Source: VGMA01 sp964655475 (GTDB lineage Bacteria; Chlamydiota; Chlamydiia; Chlamydiales; VGMA01). From it: 64,000 nt of DNA. Positions 42,741 through 52,237 of the stretch are shown here, in pieces. The DNA lies in NCBI GenBank assembly GCA_964655475.1, contig CAZZMO010000001.1, forward strand, positions 228,856 to 292,855, read 5' to 3'. The position numbers and the translations under genes were made by a program. Positions within the stretch are counted from its first letter, which is position 1. Each line of letters begins with the position of its first letter. The notes under the pieces were generated by a model. It did not search any database and had not been told where the DNA came from. It saw only the letters and a list, made by a program, of their open reading frames with translations.

Positions 42741-43594
42741 ATAGAAATTTCCTCTATTTTCTCTTAGGATTAGGGACTAAAGACTCATCTGTTGCCGATC
42801 TCGACTATAGAGAGCTCCATCAAGAGATCCGCGATTTTTCGAGGGTCCTTATTGAAGAGTATGGGATGAATATCAGCCCTCTTGAAGTAAGAAGAGCGAT
42901 ATATTCAGAAAATGTATTTGCAACGGAGTACTTTCTGGAGATCATGCTCGGGAAAAAAGAGGCACACCACTTGCTTCTTCAAAAAGATGAGTCGGGAAAG
43001 CATATTCTCGAAGCAGCTATCTCGCTAGGTCACATCCCTCTTGTTCTTGCCTTTTACCGAGCTCAGGTGCTCGACCATTTTTTGGACGAGCCCTTAAGTA
43101 GTGGAGAGTACCTCCTCACGGCGCTCTTTACCATGATAGGTCTAGGGAAAGATGATCGAGAGAATGAACTCCTCATCCATCTAATCGAGCAGCTCATCGA
43201 AAAAATTCCTGAAAGGAAACTGGCTAAGCACTACTTAAGCCTATTTATGAAGTCAGATAAAGGGAGCTATTGGACGAGTGTGGGACTTGCTCTCTTTCTT
43301 GGGCAAGAAGATCTCGACAAGGAACTCTCCCGCCTCTTTCCAGGCTTTAGCCTTGCCACTCTTTTGACCCGTAAGCAAGAATACCTCAAAAAAGAGGAGA
43401 TCCATCTACAGGCTCTTGTCGCAAAAATGAGGCAAAAAGTGGCTCCCATTTTTGAATCTTCTCCAATCTATCAAGAGTTTCTCAAAGCGACAGAGCTTGA
43501 GGATGCTTTCTTTGCTACAAAACAAGTGGAACCTCTCTCCCACTTTCATATCTCTTCACCTGATGCACTGAAGCATACAATCGCCGAATTGTAA
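42737..43594 (+). CDS. Hypothetical protein with ankyrin-like stretch
   Basis: A 285-residue helical protein. KDESGKHILEAAISLGHIPL (about residues 83-102) looks like one degenerate ankyrin unit, but no clear array follows. The rest is unrecognised (LLTRKQEYLKKEEIHLQALV). It overlaps the upstream helical protein gene by ATGA, so the two probably work together. No signal peptide. Confidence 0.6.
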   Translation: MNRNFLYFLLGLGTKDSSVADLDYRELHQEIRDFSRVLIEEYGMNISPLEVRRAIYSENVFATEYFLEIMLGKKEAHHLLLQKDESGKHILEAAISLGHIPLVLAFYRAQVLDHFLDEPLSSGEYLLTALFTMIGLGKDDRENELLIHLIEQLIEKIPERKLAKHYLSLFMKSDKGSYWTSVGLALFLGQEDLDKELSRLFPGFSLATLLTRKQEYLKKEEIHLQALVAKMRQKVAPIFESSPIYQEFLKATELEDAFFATKQVEPLSHFHISSPDALKHTIAEL

Positions 43595-43596
43595 AT

Positions 43597-44517
43597 TTAG
43601 AGCCAGCGGCGCTTTTGGAAGTAGAAGAAGGCTGTAAAGGACACAACCACAATAAAGAGCATGATGAAAAAGAAGGCAAAAGGGCTTGCCGAGAAGGGGA
43701 GGGAGACGTTCATCCCATAAAGGCTCGAAATCATCGTCGGGAAGTTAAGGATGATCGTGAGGGCCGTGAGGAGCTTGATGGTCTTGTTCAGCTGGTTGGT
43801 AAAGAGGATCTGTACCGTATTTCTCAGGCTTCGGATGATCCGAAGGTTGAGCCGGCACATATCTTCAGCCTGGGCTGTTGTGAGAAGGAGATCTTCGAGG
43901 AGCTCTTGATCTTTTTCGTAGATCAGTGTGAGCTTTCCTGTCAGGATCTCTTCGATGACCTTTCTCACAGGAAGAAGGGAGTTGAGGTATTGGGTCAGGT
44001 TCTCTTCTTTCATCGTCAGTTCAGAAATATCGTCACTTGTAACCTGGTTGAGATCTTTTTCTTGAGTTAAAACGAGGGCTCTCAACTGGCGGCTTACTTT
44101 AGTATATTCTTGAATGATGAGGAGGAGAATGTTGATCAATAACTTTGATTTTTGCGCTGTCGCTAGTGTCGTTGGAAGGGAGATGAAGTTTTGGATGAAA
44201 GGGCAGGCAGAAGGGCAGATCGTGACAAAATATTCTTTAGTTAAAATAATTGCTAGCGTGTTGGTGTAGTAGCCCGCTTCTTGATGGTATGGAAAACGGG
44301 TGTAGATGATGACGGTATCTCCATACCGCTCAGTTCTCGGGATCTCATGCTTATCGAGAGCATCTAGGATGTCAGAGGAGTCGATGTTTAAAATCGTAGA
44401 GATTTCACGGAGGTCTTCAATAGTTGCATACTCGCAATTAATCCAGGCCCCAGGGGTAGGATTGGGGATGCAATGAAACGTCTCTTCGTATTGAGTCTTG
44501 AAATATAGATTGTACAT
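43597..44517 (-). CDS. corA: CorA-like divalent-cation (Mg2+) channel
   Basis: A 306-residue inner-membrane channel subunit. A large N-terminal cytoplasmic domain is followed by two C-terminal helices. The defining selectivity motif is SLYGMNVSLPF (about residues 262-272, GMN) between TM1 (about 245-262) and TM2 (about 275-297), and the C-terminus is basic (FYFQKRRWL). It takes up Mg2+ as a pentamer. Convergent with the 42737 gene, only 2 bp apart. Confidence 0.92.
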   Translation of the reverse strand: MYNLYFKTQYEETFHCIPNPTPGAWINCEYATIEDLREISTILNIDSSDILDALDKHEIPRTERYGDTVIIYTRFPYHQEAGYYTNTLAIILTKEYFVTICPSACPFIQNFISLPTTLATAQKSKLLINILLLIIQEYTKVSRQLRALVLTQEKDLNQVTSDDISELTMKEENLTQYLNSLLPVRKVIEEILTGKLTLIYEKDQELLEDLLLTTAQAEDMCRLNLRIIRSLRNTVQILFTNQLNKTIKLLTALTIILNFPTMISSLYGMNVSLPFSASPFAFFFIMLFIVVVSFTAFFYFQKRRWL

Positions 44518-44599
44518 GCCTCCCTCCCTAACGGAATAGCATACCCCATCAGAGATTTATCCCCCAAGTCCTTTATATATAAATAAAATATTTTGAAGA

Positions 44600-44633
44600 T
44601 TCGGTTTTTGCAAGTATCCTCACAAAAACCGAA
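44600..44633 (-). terminator. Terminator hairpin downstream of lpxD
   Basis: An 11-bp stem TTCGGTTTTTG / CAAAAACCGAA with a 12-nt loop, 19 bp past the lpxD stop on the minus strand. T tract modest. Confidence 0.7.
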
Positions 44634-44652
44634 AGAATATAGAGACAGATTC

Positions 44653-45696
44653 TTATTGTGTCATGACCGTTTCAAGGCGCTTTTCGAGCTCAGCGATCTT
44701 AGTTGCATAGTCTCCAACCTTTTTAAGGTGGACCATGTAACGGTTGAATTCGCTGTACTCAGCGAGGGGAAACCCTCGATAATTGCCAGGTTTAAGGACA
44801 GATTTGGCAACTCCTGATTGAGCTCCAATCTTCACCTGATCACAAATTTCAACATGACCTACGATTCCAGTTTGACCACCAATCACAACATGTTTTCCTA
44901 CCTTAGTTGAACCAGCAATGCCTGCCTGTGCAACTATGACAGAATGTTCGCCGATGGTGACGTTATGGCCGATCTGGACTAGATTGTCAATTTTTGTCCC
45001 TTTAGCGACGACAGTAGCTTTGAAACGAGCTCGATCAATGGTCGTATTCGCTCCAATCTCTACGTCATCTTCGAGAATGACGTTCCCAAGTTGGGGGATC
45101 TTGTGGTGTCTTCCTTGTTCATCAGTCAAATAGCCAAAGCCACATGAGCCAATGACGGCCCCTGGTTGCAAGATGACCCGATTGCCGATGACCGACCCTT
45201 CTCGGATCGTTACATGGGAATAGACAACACACTTCTCTCCTATCTGGACTTTTGCACCAATGATGACATGTCCATGTAGAATCGTGTTAGACCCAATTTG
45301 AGCTCCCTGATCAATCACTGTAAAAGGGCCTACAGAGACATTCTCCCCAAGAATAGCAGTTGGATGGATCACAGCTGTAGGATGGATATCCTGAAAGCCT
45401 GAGCTCATGTCTGCTTCTTGTAAAAAGATTTCAATGATCTGCTGAAAGGTCTTTGATGGATGATCAGAGACGAGATAGTTCTTCCCTTCCTGAAATGGAT
45501 ACTGAGGCGGGACACATAAGACCCCTGCCAAAGAGGCTAGAGCTAGCTTTTCATATTTCGGATTAGAAAAGAACGATATATCTTGAGGGGTTGCCGTAGC
45601 TAACTCGTCAACCCCACATACGACATAATCAGGATTCCCTACGAGTTGAGCTTTTGTCTTCTCGCTTAATAATTTAAGTGGGATTCCTTGCTTCAT
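44653..45696 (-). CDS. lpxD: UDP-3-O-acylglucosamine N-acyltransferase
   Basis: A 347-residue acyltransferase adding the N-linked acyl chain in lipid A synthesis. An N-terminal uridine-binding domain is followed by a long left-handed beta helix of hexapeptide repeats (about residues 100-310, e.g. ILGENVSVGPFTVIDQGAQI). The catalytic His lies in IDNLVQIGHNVTIGEHSV (about 241), and a helical C-terminus follows. It uses acyl-ACP made by the facing fab operon. It overlaps ompH by 4 bp, the same order as CT243-CT242. Confidence 0.97.
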   Translation of the reverse strand: MKQGIPLKLLSEKTKAQLVGNPDYVVCGVDELATATPQDISFFSNPKYEKLALASLAGVLCVPPQYPFQEGKNYLVSDHPSKTFQQIIEIFLQEADMSSGFQDIHPTAVIHPTAILGENVSVGPFTVIDQGAQIGSNTILHGHVIIGAKVQIGEKCVVYSHVTIREGSVIGNRVILQPGAVIGSCGFGYLTDEQGRHHKIPQLGNVILEDDVEIGANTTIDRARFKATVVAKGTKIDNLVQIGHNVTIGEHSVIVAQAGIAGSTKVGKHVVIGGQTGIVGHVEICDQVKIGAQSGVAKSVLKPGNYRGFPLAEYSEFNRYMVHLKKVGDYATKIAELEKRLETVMTQ

Positions 45697-46265
45697 TTTT
45701 GTGCCATGTTCTTGCTTTCTGTCACTTGAGCTACTTTCTTCTGGTCATCATATTTCTTGTCGAGTTCTTCAACAACTTTCTTTGTGATGTCCATGGCTTC
45801 TGCGAAGTGAAACGCGATCTCTTTGTTGAGAACTAAAGAGAGCTTCTCCTTCTTAGCAACTTGCTCAGAAGCTTGGTTGATCAAATCGTTCATGATTTGG
45901 ATCAGCTTCATGTTGGCTTGTTGCATGATCTGATAGTACTGCCCTTGATAGCGGTTTAATTCCTCATTCAAGGTTTGGAATTTCATTTTCAATTCTTTTT
46001 CTGCATCTGGATTAAGAGAATCGAGATAGTCACTATCTTGGAGTTTAGTTACAGCATCATTCAGTTGGTTATGAATGTCTTCGATACTCTTTTGGAGTTG
46101 GTTTTTCAATGACTCCAAAGAGCTTTGCTCTTGCTTTCCAAACTTTGATTCTTGAATACAGGTCGCAAAGTTCACAATACCAATAGAAGGTGTCTTCTCG
46201 GCAGCTTGAGGCTTCGCTAACAATAAGGTACAAACGATTGCTACAGATTTCAGTAATGTTTTCAT
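45693..46265 (-). CDS. ompH: OmpH/Skp-like periplasmic chaperone
   Basis: A 190-residue protein with signal peptide MKTLLKSVAIVCTLLLAKPQ. IGIVNFATCIQESKFGKQEQ (about residues 28-47) is the Skp start, then a coiled-coil arm (about 45-130), ending in LSLVLNKEIAFHFAEAMDIT. It would hold unfolded outer-membrane proteins for BamA. It lies between bamA and lpxD, as in other chlamydiae and many Gram-negatives. Confidence 0.9.
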   Translation of the reverse strand: MKTLLKSVAIVCTLLLAKPQAAEKTPSIGIVNFATCIQESKFGKQEQSSLESLKNQLQKSIEDIHNQLNDAVTKLQDSDYLDSLNPDAEKELKMKFQTLNEELNRYQGQYYQIMQQANMKLIQIMNDLINQASEQVAKKEKLSLVLNKEIAFHFAEAMDITKKVVEELDKKYDDQKKVAQVTESKNMAQK

Positions 46266-46343
46266 GATCTCTCCATGTTCAAAAACATAATAGCTAAGGA
46301 TATAGAGTGAGAGATTCTAAGTCGAGTCTTTTTTACGTAAATA

Positions 46344-46371
46344 GCGCGCAAAATCACCTGATTTTACGCGC
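46344..46371. repeat. Long inverted repeat between bamA and ompH
   Basis: GCGCGCAAAATCA (46344-46356) pairs with TGATTTTACGCGC (46359-46371) with one G-U on the minus strand and a 2-nt loop: a 13-bp stem, 7 bp after the bamA stop. There is no T tract. It could be an RNA processing or attenuation site setting bamA against ompH levels. Confidence 0.6.
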
Positions 46372-46377
46372 CATTAA

Positions 46378-48765
46378 TTAGAACTGGCCGCCGAGAGAGA
46401 AGAAGAAGTTCTCTACCTGGCTGTCGTTATCTGGATTGATCGGTATACCATATCCAATGACGAACGGAGCTCCTCGACCAATGTCAAAGCTGACCCCAAC
46501 ACCATAACTCATCTTGAAACGACCAATGTCGTAAGTTTCAGCAGAGATCGAACCGCTATCAAAGAAGACAAAGGCGTCAAGTGAGCGGAAAATGTTCTGG
46601 ATGTACTCCACAGAGAGGAGAACGGAAGAGACGCCCCCTGTTGGGTTGTCTGCGTTCACCTGGCCGGTAGTCATCGGGAACTGAGGACCGATCGACGCTG
46701 GGCGGTATCCGCGAACGGTCCCTTCACCCCCGAGGAAGAACTTTTCCCCGATTGGAAGGTTCGCCGCTGTGTTTTCTGTCAGCGCCTGTAGGAATTTAAA
46801 CTCAGCTCTCCCTTTCAAGGTTCCCATTTTCCAGACAGGGTAGTAGAGAGCGTTGTTATAGTTAAACTTCAAGAATGGGAAGGCGCTATCTTGAGTGGAA
46901 GAAGCTTTCTTCTTCGTCATCGCAGCAAATTCCCCTTCAAAGGCTGAGTAAATACCACTATGGGGTCTGATAGGGGCATTTCTAGAATCGTAGAGGAGTC
47001 CAGCGCCCAATCCTGTGATCACACCACTATTAGCAAGTTGTGAATTTGGGATAATCACATCAGAACTATGCTTGTGCATAAGGGTGTTTTTCGCTCTAAA
47101 CTTCGAGATGGCTCTCAAATAACGTGCTAATGGATAGCCTGCGTTCATGTTCCAATTAAAGGTGTGGATCGAGTAGTTTTCAGACTGGATATCACTGTTC
47201 GCATAGCTTGCATCAAATCCAAACTGCCAAGGTGAATTCCACATGTGGGGGTTGAGCCAGGAAACACTGTAAAGCATCTCTTTTTGACCCACCTGAACGC
47301 GCACCTGGGCAAATTGTCCACCTCCACGAAGGCCTGAAAAGCCTCGTGACCAGTTGGTGAGCCCTTCAATATTGAAGTTGTTCTCAATGAGGTCGATCCC
47401 CCCGAATACGTTCTGAGTGGTGCTCGCACCAACAAACGCGCTGACCGATCCCGTCTGAGTCTCTTCCACTTCAATGATGACGTTGCGGTAAGACTCTTTA
47501 TTCGCTTGATTGCCTGGAGCTTTCACGGCATAGACGCTCACCGATTTAAAGAAGCCAAGCCCCATCAATTTCTGTTGGGTTGCTTGAAGTTCTGTGCTGT
47601 CAAACTCTTCGCCAGGGGTTAATGTAATGCTGTGGAGAATGGTTGATTTTTTCGTTACGTAGTTTCCGCGGACAATGATCATCCCAACGCGGTACTTCTG
47701 AGATTCTTGAATCTCAAAAACAACGTTGTATTCTTTGGCAAATGGGACTGTCTGAAGCTTGTATTGAACAGTGGTGTCGATGTAGGCCCGTTTTGTGTAG
47801 TACTCGCGAATCTTCTCGCTAGCTTTTCTAAGCTCATCAGGGGAGAAGACATCGCCTGGTTTTGTCGGAGTGATTTCGGCCAGTGTCCCTTCAGAAAATT
47901 CTGTGTTTCCCTGGTAGGAGATCCCTTTGATGTGGTAAACATCACCTCGATCGCAAGAGATGAGGAGGTATAGCCCTTGTTCTTCTCTCTTGATCTTGAT
48001 CTCTACTTTTGCGTCTGCATACCCTTCATTCTGCATGAATTTGATGACAGTCTGAGAGTCGTTCTCTAGAGCTTCTTCCTTGTAGACGCCGTTCCCTGTC
48101 ATGAAGGACAAGAAGTTGTGTTTTTTCGTCTGGATCATCTTTCTCAAGGCTTTTTCCTCTTTAGGAGTGAACCCTTCGTAGACGATCTGTTGAATGTGGG
48201 CAAGCGGCCCTTCGTAAACATTTATATAGAGATAGACGCTACCAGCCTCTGGCCCTGCTTCTACCATGTAGTCGACGCGGGAGCTGTAGTACCCTTTTTT
48301 CACGAGGTAGTCGGAAAGTTCATTGACCCCTTCGTTGACCTCTTCTCTTTTAAAGAGATCTCCTTTACGGATGCCAAGCTCTTTACGGAGCTTCTTGTCT
48401 GTGAATTTCTTATTCCCTTTGAAAATGATGCGAGAGATGTAGGGGTGTGGTTTAAGGGAGATCTGGATCTTGAGAGAGCCTTGCTTGATCGAAATATCAG
48501 GGATGATTTCTGCATAGTCGCCAGTTTCATATAAAGCTTTCAAGTCTTGGTCGAAATCTTTCTGATCAAATGGTTGACCTACTTTAGTTTGCATCGACTG
48601 CTTGATTTTCTCTTTTTCACTCGCTTCGCGATCTGGAGCGCTTTGCAGAATTGTGATGTTAATTTCAGAAACGTTCTTCCCGTCGTAATTAAAGACAGGG
48701 CCTGCAAACACGTTTAGCGTGAGTGAGATAAAGAGTAAAAATGGAGTAATAAATCTAGCTTTCAT
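46378..48765 (-). CDS. bamA: Outer-membrane assembly factor BamA (Omp85)
   Basis: A 795-residue protein with signal peptide MKARFITPFLLFISLTLNVFA. Five POTRA repeats span about residues 30-425 (e.g. IRKGDLFKREEVNEGVNELS and GDVFSPDELRKASEKIREYY). A 16-strand barrel follows, with the L6 motif GGEGTVRGYRPASIGPQ (about 680-696) and a C-terminus ending FFFSLGGQF with the final Phe signal. It inserts beta-barrel proteins. It is first in the bamA-ompH-lpxD cluster, matching CT241-CT243. Confidence 0.97.
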   Translation of the reverse strand: MKARFITPFLLFISLTLNVFAGPVFNYDGKNVSEINITILQSAPDREASEKEKIKQSMQTKVGQPFDQKDFDQDLKALYETGDYAEIIPDISIKQGSLKIQISLKPHPYISRIIFKGNKKFTDKKLRKELGIRKGDLFKREEVNEGVNELSDYLVKKGYYSSRVDYMVEAGPEAGSVYLYINVYEGPLAHIQQIVYEGFTPKEEKALRKMIQTKKHNFLSFMTGNGVYKEEALENDSQTVIKFMQNEGYADAKVEIKIKREEQGLYLLISCDRGDVYHIKGISYQGNTEFSEGTLAEITPTKPGDVFSPDELRKASEKIREYYTKRAYIDTTVQYKLQTVPFAKEYNVVFEIQESQKYRVGMIIVRGNYVTKKSTILHSITLTPGEEFDSTELQATQQKLMGLGFFKSVSVYAVKAPGNQANKESYRNVIIEVEETQTGSVSAFVGASTTQNVFGGIDLIENNFNIEGLTNWSRGFSGLRGGGQFAQVRVQVGQKEMLYSVSWLNPHMWNSPWQFGFDASYANSDIQSENYSIHTFNWNMNAGYPLARYLRAISKFRAKNTLMHKHSSDVIIPNSQLANSGVITGLGAGLLYDSRNAPIRPHSGIYSAFEGEFAAMTKKKASSTQDSAFPFLKFNYNNALYYPVWKMGTLKGRAEFKFLQALTENTAANLPIGEKFFLGGEGTVRGYRPASIGPQFPMTTGQVNADNPTGGVSSVLLSVEYIQNIFRSLDAFVFFDSGSISAETYDIGRFKMSYGVGVSFDIGRGAPFVIGYGIPINPDNDSQVENFFFSLGGQF

Positions 48766-48831
48766 GACAAAATAGGAAATTTCAAAATTGCTCCGAGATT
48801 ATAAGTGCAAATTGAGAATTGTGCAAGTGTT

Positions 48832-49428
48832 TTAAAAAGTAGAGCGACCGCTGAATGCACGGGACAAGGTTCCTTCATCGACAAAATCTAATGTCGATCC
48901 TAAAGGAAGACCGAGCGCTAATCTCGAAACTCTCACTTCATGATTTTTGAGTGCGCTTTTGATGAAGAGTGCTGTTGCATCACCTTCCAGTGTTGAATCA
49001 AGAGCGAGAATCACCTCTTTCACTTTTAAGGTTTCGATCCTTTTAAGTAGGAGGTCGACATGGATCGATTCTTCAAACTTGTGATCGAGAGGGGAGAGTA
49101 GTGTGCCAAGAACGTGATAGATACCGTTGAATAGCCTCACTTCTTCTAAGGCAAAGATGTCCTTTGATGAGGAGACAATGCACATTGTGCCTGTATCTCT
49201 TTTCTGTGGATTGCAAAAAGGGCAGAGGGAAGCTTCAATAAGGGCGCCGCATTCTCCACAGGTGTGAAGCTTTTGCTGTACATTCTCAATGGAGCGAACA
49301 AAATCTTTGAGATCCTTCTCTGACCAAGAAATCATTTTAAATGCAAAACGTTCAGCACTTTTTTTACCGACGCCGGGGAGCTTTTTTAATGCTGTAATCA
49401 ATTGGCTAAGGGACTGGGGGTATACCAT
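48832..49428 (-). CDS. recR: Recombination mediator RecR
   Basis: A 198-residue protein that works with RecF/RecO to load RecA. N-terminal helix-hairpin-helix KKLPGVGKKSAERFAFKMIS, zinc finger CGECGALIEASLCPFC (four Cys, about residues 54-69) and a Toprim domain (IVSSSKDIFALEE; ILALDSTLEGDATALFI). ATG 49443 is open, but the family starts at MVYPQSLSQLI, so I use 49428. It lies between bamA and fabH as in C. trachomatis (CT240). Confidence 0.95.
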   Translation of the reverse strand: MVYPQSLSQLITALKKLPGVGKKSAERFAFKMISWSEKDLKDFVRSIENVQQKLHTCGECGALIEASLCPFCNPQKRDTGTMCIVSSSKDIFALEEVRLFNGIYHVLGTLLSPLDHKFEESIHVDLLLKRIETLKVKEVILALDSTLEGDATALFIKSALKNHEVRVSRLALGLPLGSTLDFVDEGTLSRAFSGRSTF

Positions 49429-49541
49429 ATGCTTTTGGAGCATAAAATGTTTGGTTATTTTTAGAAAGATGAATATTGAAGCTTTCGTTTTATAACGATC
49501 TTCGATAAAATAACGGCATCCCGTTTAAAGGATTTTAAAAG

Positions 49542-50534
49542 ATGTCTTTAAAAAAAGCTATTGTTGTAGGTACAGGGTCCTATTTTCCTGAAAAAGTGTT
49601 AACCAACCAAGATCTCGAAAAAATGGTTGATACGACCGACGATTGGATCGTCTCTCGTACAGGAATGAAGGAAAGAAGGATCGCAAGAGAAGATGAGAGT
49701 GCTTCTGATATGGGCTACATGGCAGCTCTACAGGCATTAGAAAGCTCTGGAAAGAAAGCTGAAGAGATCGACCTAATCCTCTGCGCCACATTGACCCCAG
49801 ACCATTTTTTCCCATCTACAGCATGCCTTATTCAAAAACGTCTTGGTACTAAAGCAGCCGCATTCGATATTTCAGCAGCATGTAGCGGCTACGTCTATGC
49901 CCTTTTAACGGCCAAAGCTTTTGTCGCCTCAGGCGCCTACCGCAACGTTCTCGTCATCGCTTCTGAAAAGATCTCAGGGATCGTCGACTATACAGATAGA
50001 AGAACCTGTGTCTTATTTGGAGATGCTGCCACAGCAGCAGTTGTTTCTGATTCTGGAGAAGGGTTGGAGATCGTCCATGGTCGTCTTGGAGCTGATGGCA
50101 ATGGCGCTGAGATCCTCATTCAACCTGCAGGGGGCTCGAGGATCCCAACAACCAAAGAAACATTAGAAAAAGGTCTTCACTTCCTACAGATGAATGGTCA
50201 GGAAGTCTATAAACACGCTGTAAGGCGCATGGAAGAAGTTGCCATGCTTTGCATCAACGATCTTCAGATGAAGGCAACCGATATTCACTATTTAGTGCCC
50301 CACCAGGCAAATTTACGGATCATAGAAGGATTTGCCAAGCGTTTCCAGATCCCCGAAGAAAGGGTCGTCATCAATATCCACAAATATGGCAATACAGCTG
50401 CCGCATCGGTGGGAATTGGCTTTGATGAACTCTTGAAAGAGGGGAAAGTCGCTAATGGAGAAAATATTTTACTTGTCGCTTTTGGAGCAGGTCTTGCTTG
50501 GGGAGCTCTAGTCTTATCCCACACAAAAGGATGA
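49542..50534 (+). CDS. fabH: Beta-ketoacyl-ACP synthase III
   Basis: A 330-residue enzyme that condenses acetyl-CoA with malonyl-ACP to begin fatty-acid synthesis. The catalytic triad is visible: Cys in SAACSGYVYALLTAK (about residue 113), His in VPHQANLRIIEGFAKR (about 251) and Asn in KYGNTAAASVGIGF (about 281). AAAGGA lies 10 nt before the ATG. First gene of fabH-fabD-fabG-acpP, whose substrates come from PDH and AccA. Confidence 0.97.
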   Translation: MSLKKAIVVGTGSYFPEKVLTNQDLEKMVDTTDDWIVSRTGMKERRIAREDESASDMGYMAALQALESSGKKAEEIDLILCATLTPDHFFPSTACLIQKRLGTKAAAFDISAACSGYVYALLTAKAFVASGAYRNVLVIASEKISGIVDYTDRRTCVLFGDAATAAVVSDSGEGLEIVHGRLGADGNGAEILIQPAGGSRIPTTKETLEKGLHFLQMNGQEVYKHAVRRMEEVAMLCINDLQMKATDIHYLVPHQANLRIIEGFAKRFQIPEERVVINIHKYGNTAAASVGIGFDELLKEGKVANGENILLVAFGAGLAWGALVLSHTKG

Positions 50535-50536
50535 TA

Positions 50537-51466
50537 ATGAAGAAATGTGTCATGATTTTCCCTGGACAAGGGGCCCAGTACATCGGTATGGGAAAAGATT
50601 TTTATGAACAATTTCCTACAGCAAAAAATGTGTTTGAAGAAGCAGAGGATATCCTCTCTACTTCATTGACCAGTATGATTTTTTCGGGAGATCCCAAGGA
50701 AATCAGTCTTACGAAAAATAGTCAGATAGCTATATACGTCACGAGCATCGCAATCCTTATGGCCCTACAGGCAGAATTTGGAGAAGTCACTCCTATTGCA
50801 TGTGGCGGATTGAGTTTAGGGGAATACACAGCTCTCACAGCTGCAAAAAAATTAATATTTCAAGATGGATTAAAGCTCGTTCAGGCTCGAGGACTTTATA
50901 TGCATGAAGCCTCCCTTAAAGAGCCTGGTACCATGGCCGCTGTTCTCGGAATGAGTGAGGAGATGGTCGCAAAAGCCCTAGAAGGTCTTCCTGTTTGGGT
51001 TGCCAATATCAACTGTGAAGGGCAAATCGTGATTTCAGGGAGAAAAGAGGCTTTTGAAGCGGCGACCTCTCGTTTAAAAGAGGCAGGAGCTAAAAGGGTG
51101 ATCCCACTCGATGTATCGGGAGCCTTCCATACTGAGCTCATGAATAGCGCCAAGGAAAAACTTGAACCGAAGATGAGAGAGACCCTTTTTCATACAAGCG
51201 AGATCCCTGTGGTAATGAACGTTCCTGGAAATTTTGCGAATGATGAAGATATTCAGGAAAATCTCATTTTACAAGTAGTTAAGCCAGTTCGTTGGCAAGC
51301 AAGCATTACTGAAATCGAAAAAAGGGAACCCACCGTTTATTTGGAAATCGGACCAGGAACAACTTTAGCGGGTATGAACCGTAAAAACCAGGTAACTGCT
51401 TCTACCCTTTCTATTGGAAAAGTTGAAGATCTGAAGTTATTACAAGGAGAACTATGCGGAAGTTAG
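50537..51466 (+). CDS. fabD: Malonyl-CoA:ACP transacylase
   Basis: A 309-residue enzyme moving malonyl from CoA to ACP. It starts MKKCVMIFPGQGAQYIGMGK. The active-site Ser is in CGGLSLGEYTALTAA (about residue 92), and the His is in DVSGAFHTELMNSAK (about 203). The frame extends back into fabH, but AAGGA at a 5-nt spacing marks ATG 50537, 2 bp after the fabH stop. It overlaps fabG by 13 bp. Confidence 0.96.
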   Translation: MKKCVMIFPGQGAQYIGMGKDFYEQFPTAKNVFEEAEDILSTSLTSMIFSGDPKEISLTKNSQIAIYVTSIAILMALQAEFGEVTPIACGGLSLGEYTALTAAKKLIFQDGLKLVQARGLYMHEASLKEPGTMAAVLGMSEEMVAKALEGLPVWVANINCEGQIVISGRKEAFEAATSRLKEAGAKRVIPLDVSGAFHTELMNSAKEKLEPKMRETLFHTSEIPVVMNVPGNFANDEDIQENLILQVVKPVRWQASITEIEKREPTVYLEIGPGTTLAGMNRKNQVTASTLSIGKVEDLKLLQGELCGS

Positions 51467-52209
51467 AGGGAAAAAAGGCCATTGTTACAGGTGGCACAAG
51501 AGGAATCGGTAAGGCTATTGCTGTCCTTTTTGCTGAACATGGTGCCGATATTGCTGTTTTTGGTACGAACGAAGAGCGAGGAAAAGAAATAATTGAGCTT
51601 CTCAATCAACTGAAAGTTTCCCCCTCGCAAAAATTTATTTTTCGCAAAGTAGATGTCGCGAACCACGCTGAAGTTAAAGATATAACTAACCAGGTACTCG
51701 TTGAATTTGAGAATATCGACATCGTCGTCAACTCAGCGGGAATCACACGCGATCAACTTCTTATGAAAATGCAAGAAGAAGATTGGGATACAGTACTAGA
51801 TGTAAATTTAAAATCTGTTTACAATATGAGTCACGCACTGATGCGCCCTATGATGAAGCGTAGATATGGGCGGATTATCAATATCACATCGGTGATTGGT
51901 TTAACTGGAAATCCAGGCCAGGTGAACTATGCGGCATCGAAATCAGGTATGATTGGGTTGACTAAGTCCTTAGCTAAGGAAGTCGCCTCCCGGGGTATCT
52001 CGGTGAACTGCATTGCGCCAGGGTTTATTGATACAGATATGACAAATCAGCTTTCTGAAGAACAAAGGGAAGCCATTTTAAAACGAGTTCCTATGGGTCG
52101 TCTCGGAAGTGCGAAAGAAATCGCTCAGGCTGCGCTTTTTTTAGCGAGCAGCGATGCTGACTACATTACTGGTCAAGTACTTACGGTCGATGGTGGAATG
52201 ACTGCATAA
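51454..52209 (+). CDS. fabG: 3-oxoacyl-ACP reductase
   Basis: A 251-residue short-chain dehydrogenase reducing 3-oxoacyl-ACP with NADPH. The dinucleotide site is VTGGTRGIGKAIAVLFAEHG (about residues 12-31), followed by NSAGITRDQLLMKM (about 90-103). Catalytic Ser is in INITSVIGLTGNPGQ (about 146) and Tyr-x3-Lys in VNYAASKSGMIGLTK (about 157-161). AAGGAG precedes the start. Overlaps fabD; acpP follows after 28 bp. Confidence 0.97.
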   Translation: MRKLEGKKAIVTGGTRGIGKAIAVLFAEHGADIAVFGTNEERGKEIIELLNQLKVSPSQKFIFRKVDVANHAEVKDITNQVLVEFENIDIVVNSAGITRDQLLMKMQEEDWDTVLDVNLKSVYNMSHALMRPMMKRRYGRIINITSVIGLTGNPGQVNYAASKSGMIGLTKSLAKEVASRGISVNCIAPGFIDTDMTNQLSEEQREAILKRVPMGRLGSAKEIAQAALFLASSDADYITGQVLTVDGGMTA

Positions 52210-52237
52210 AAATTATAACTAACAACAAGGTGTTCAT

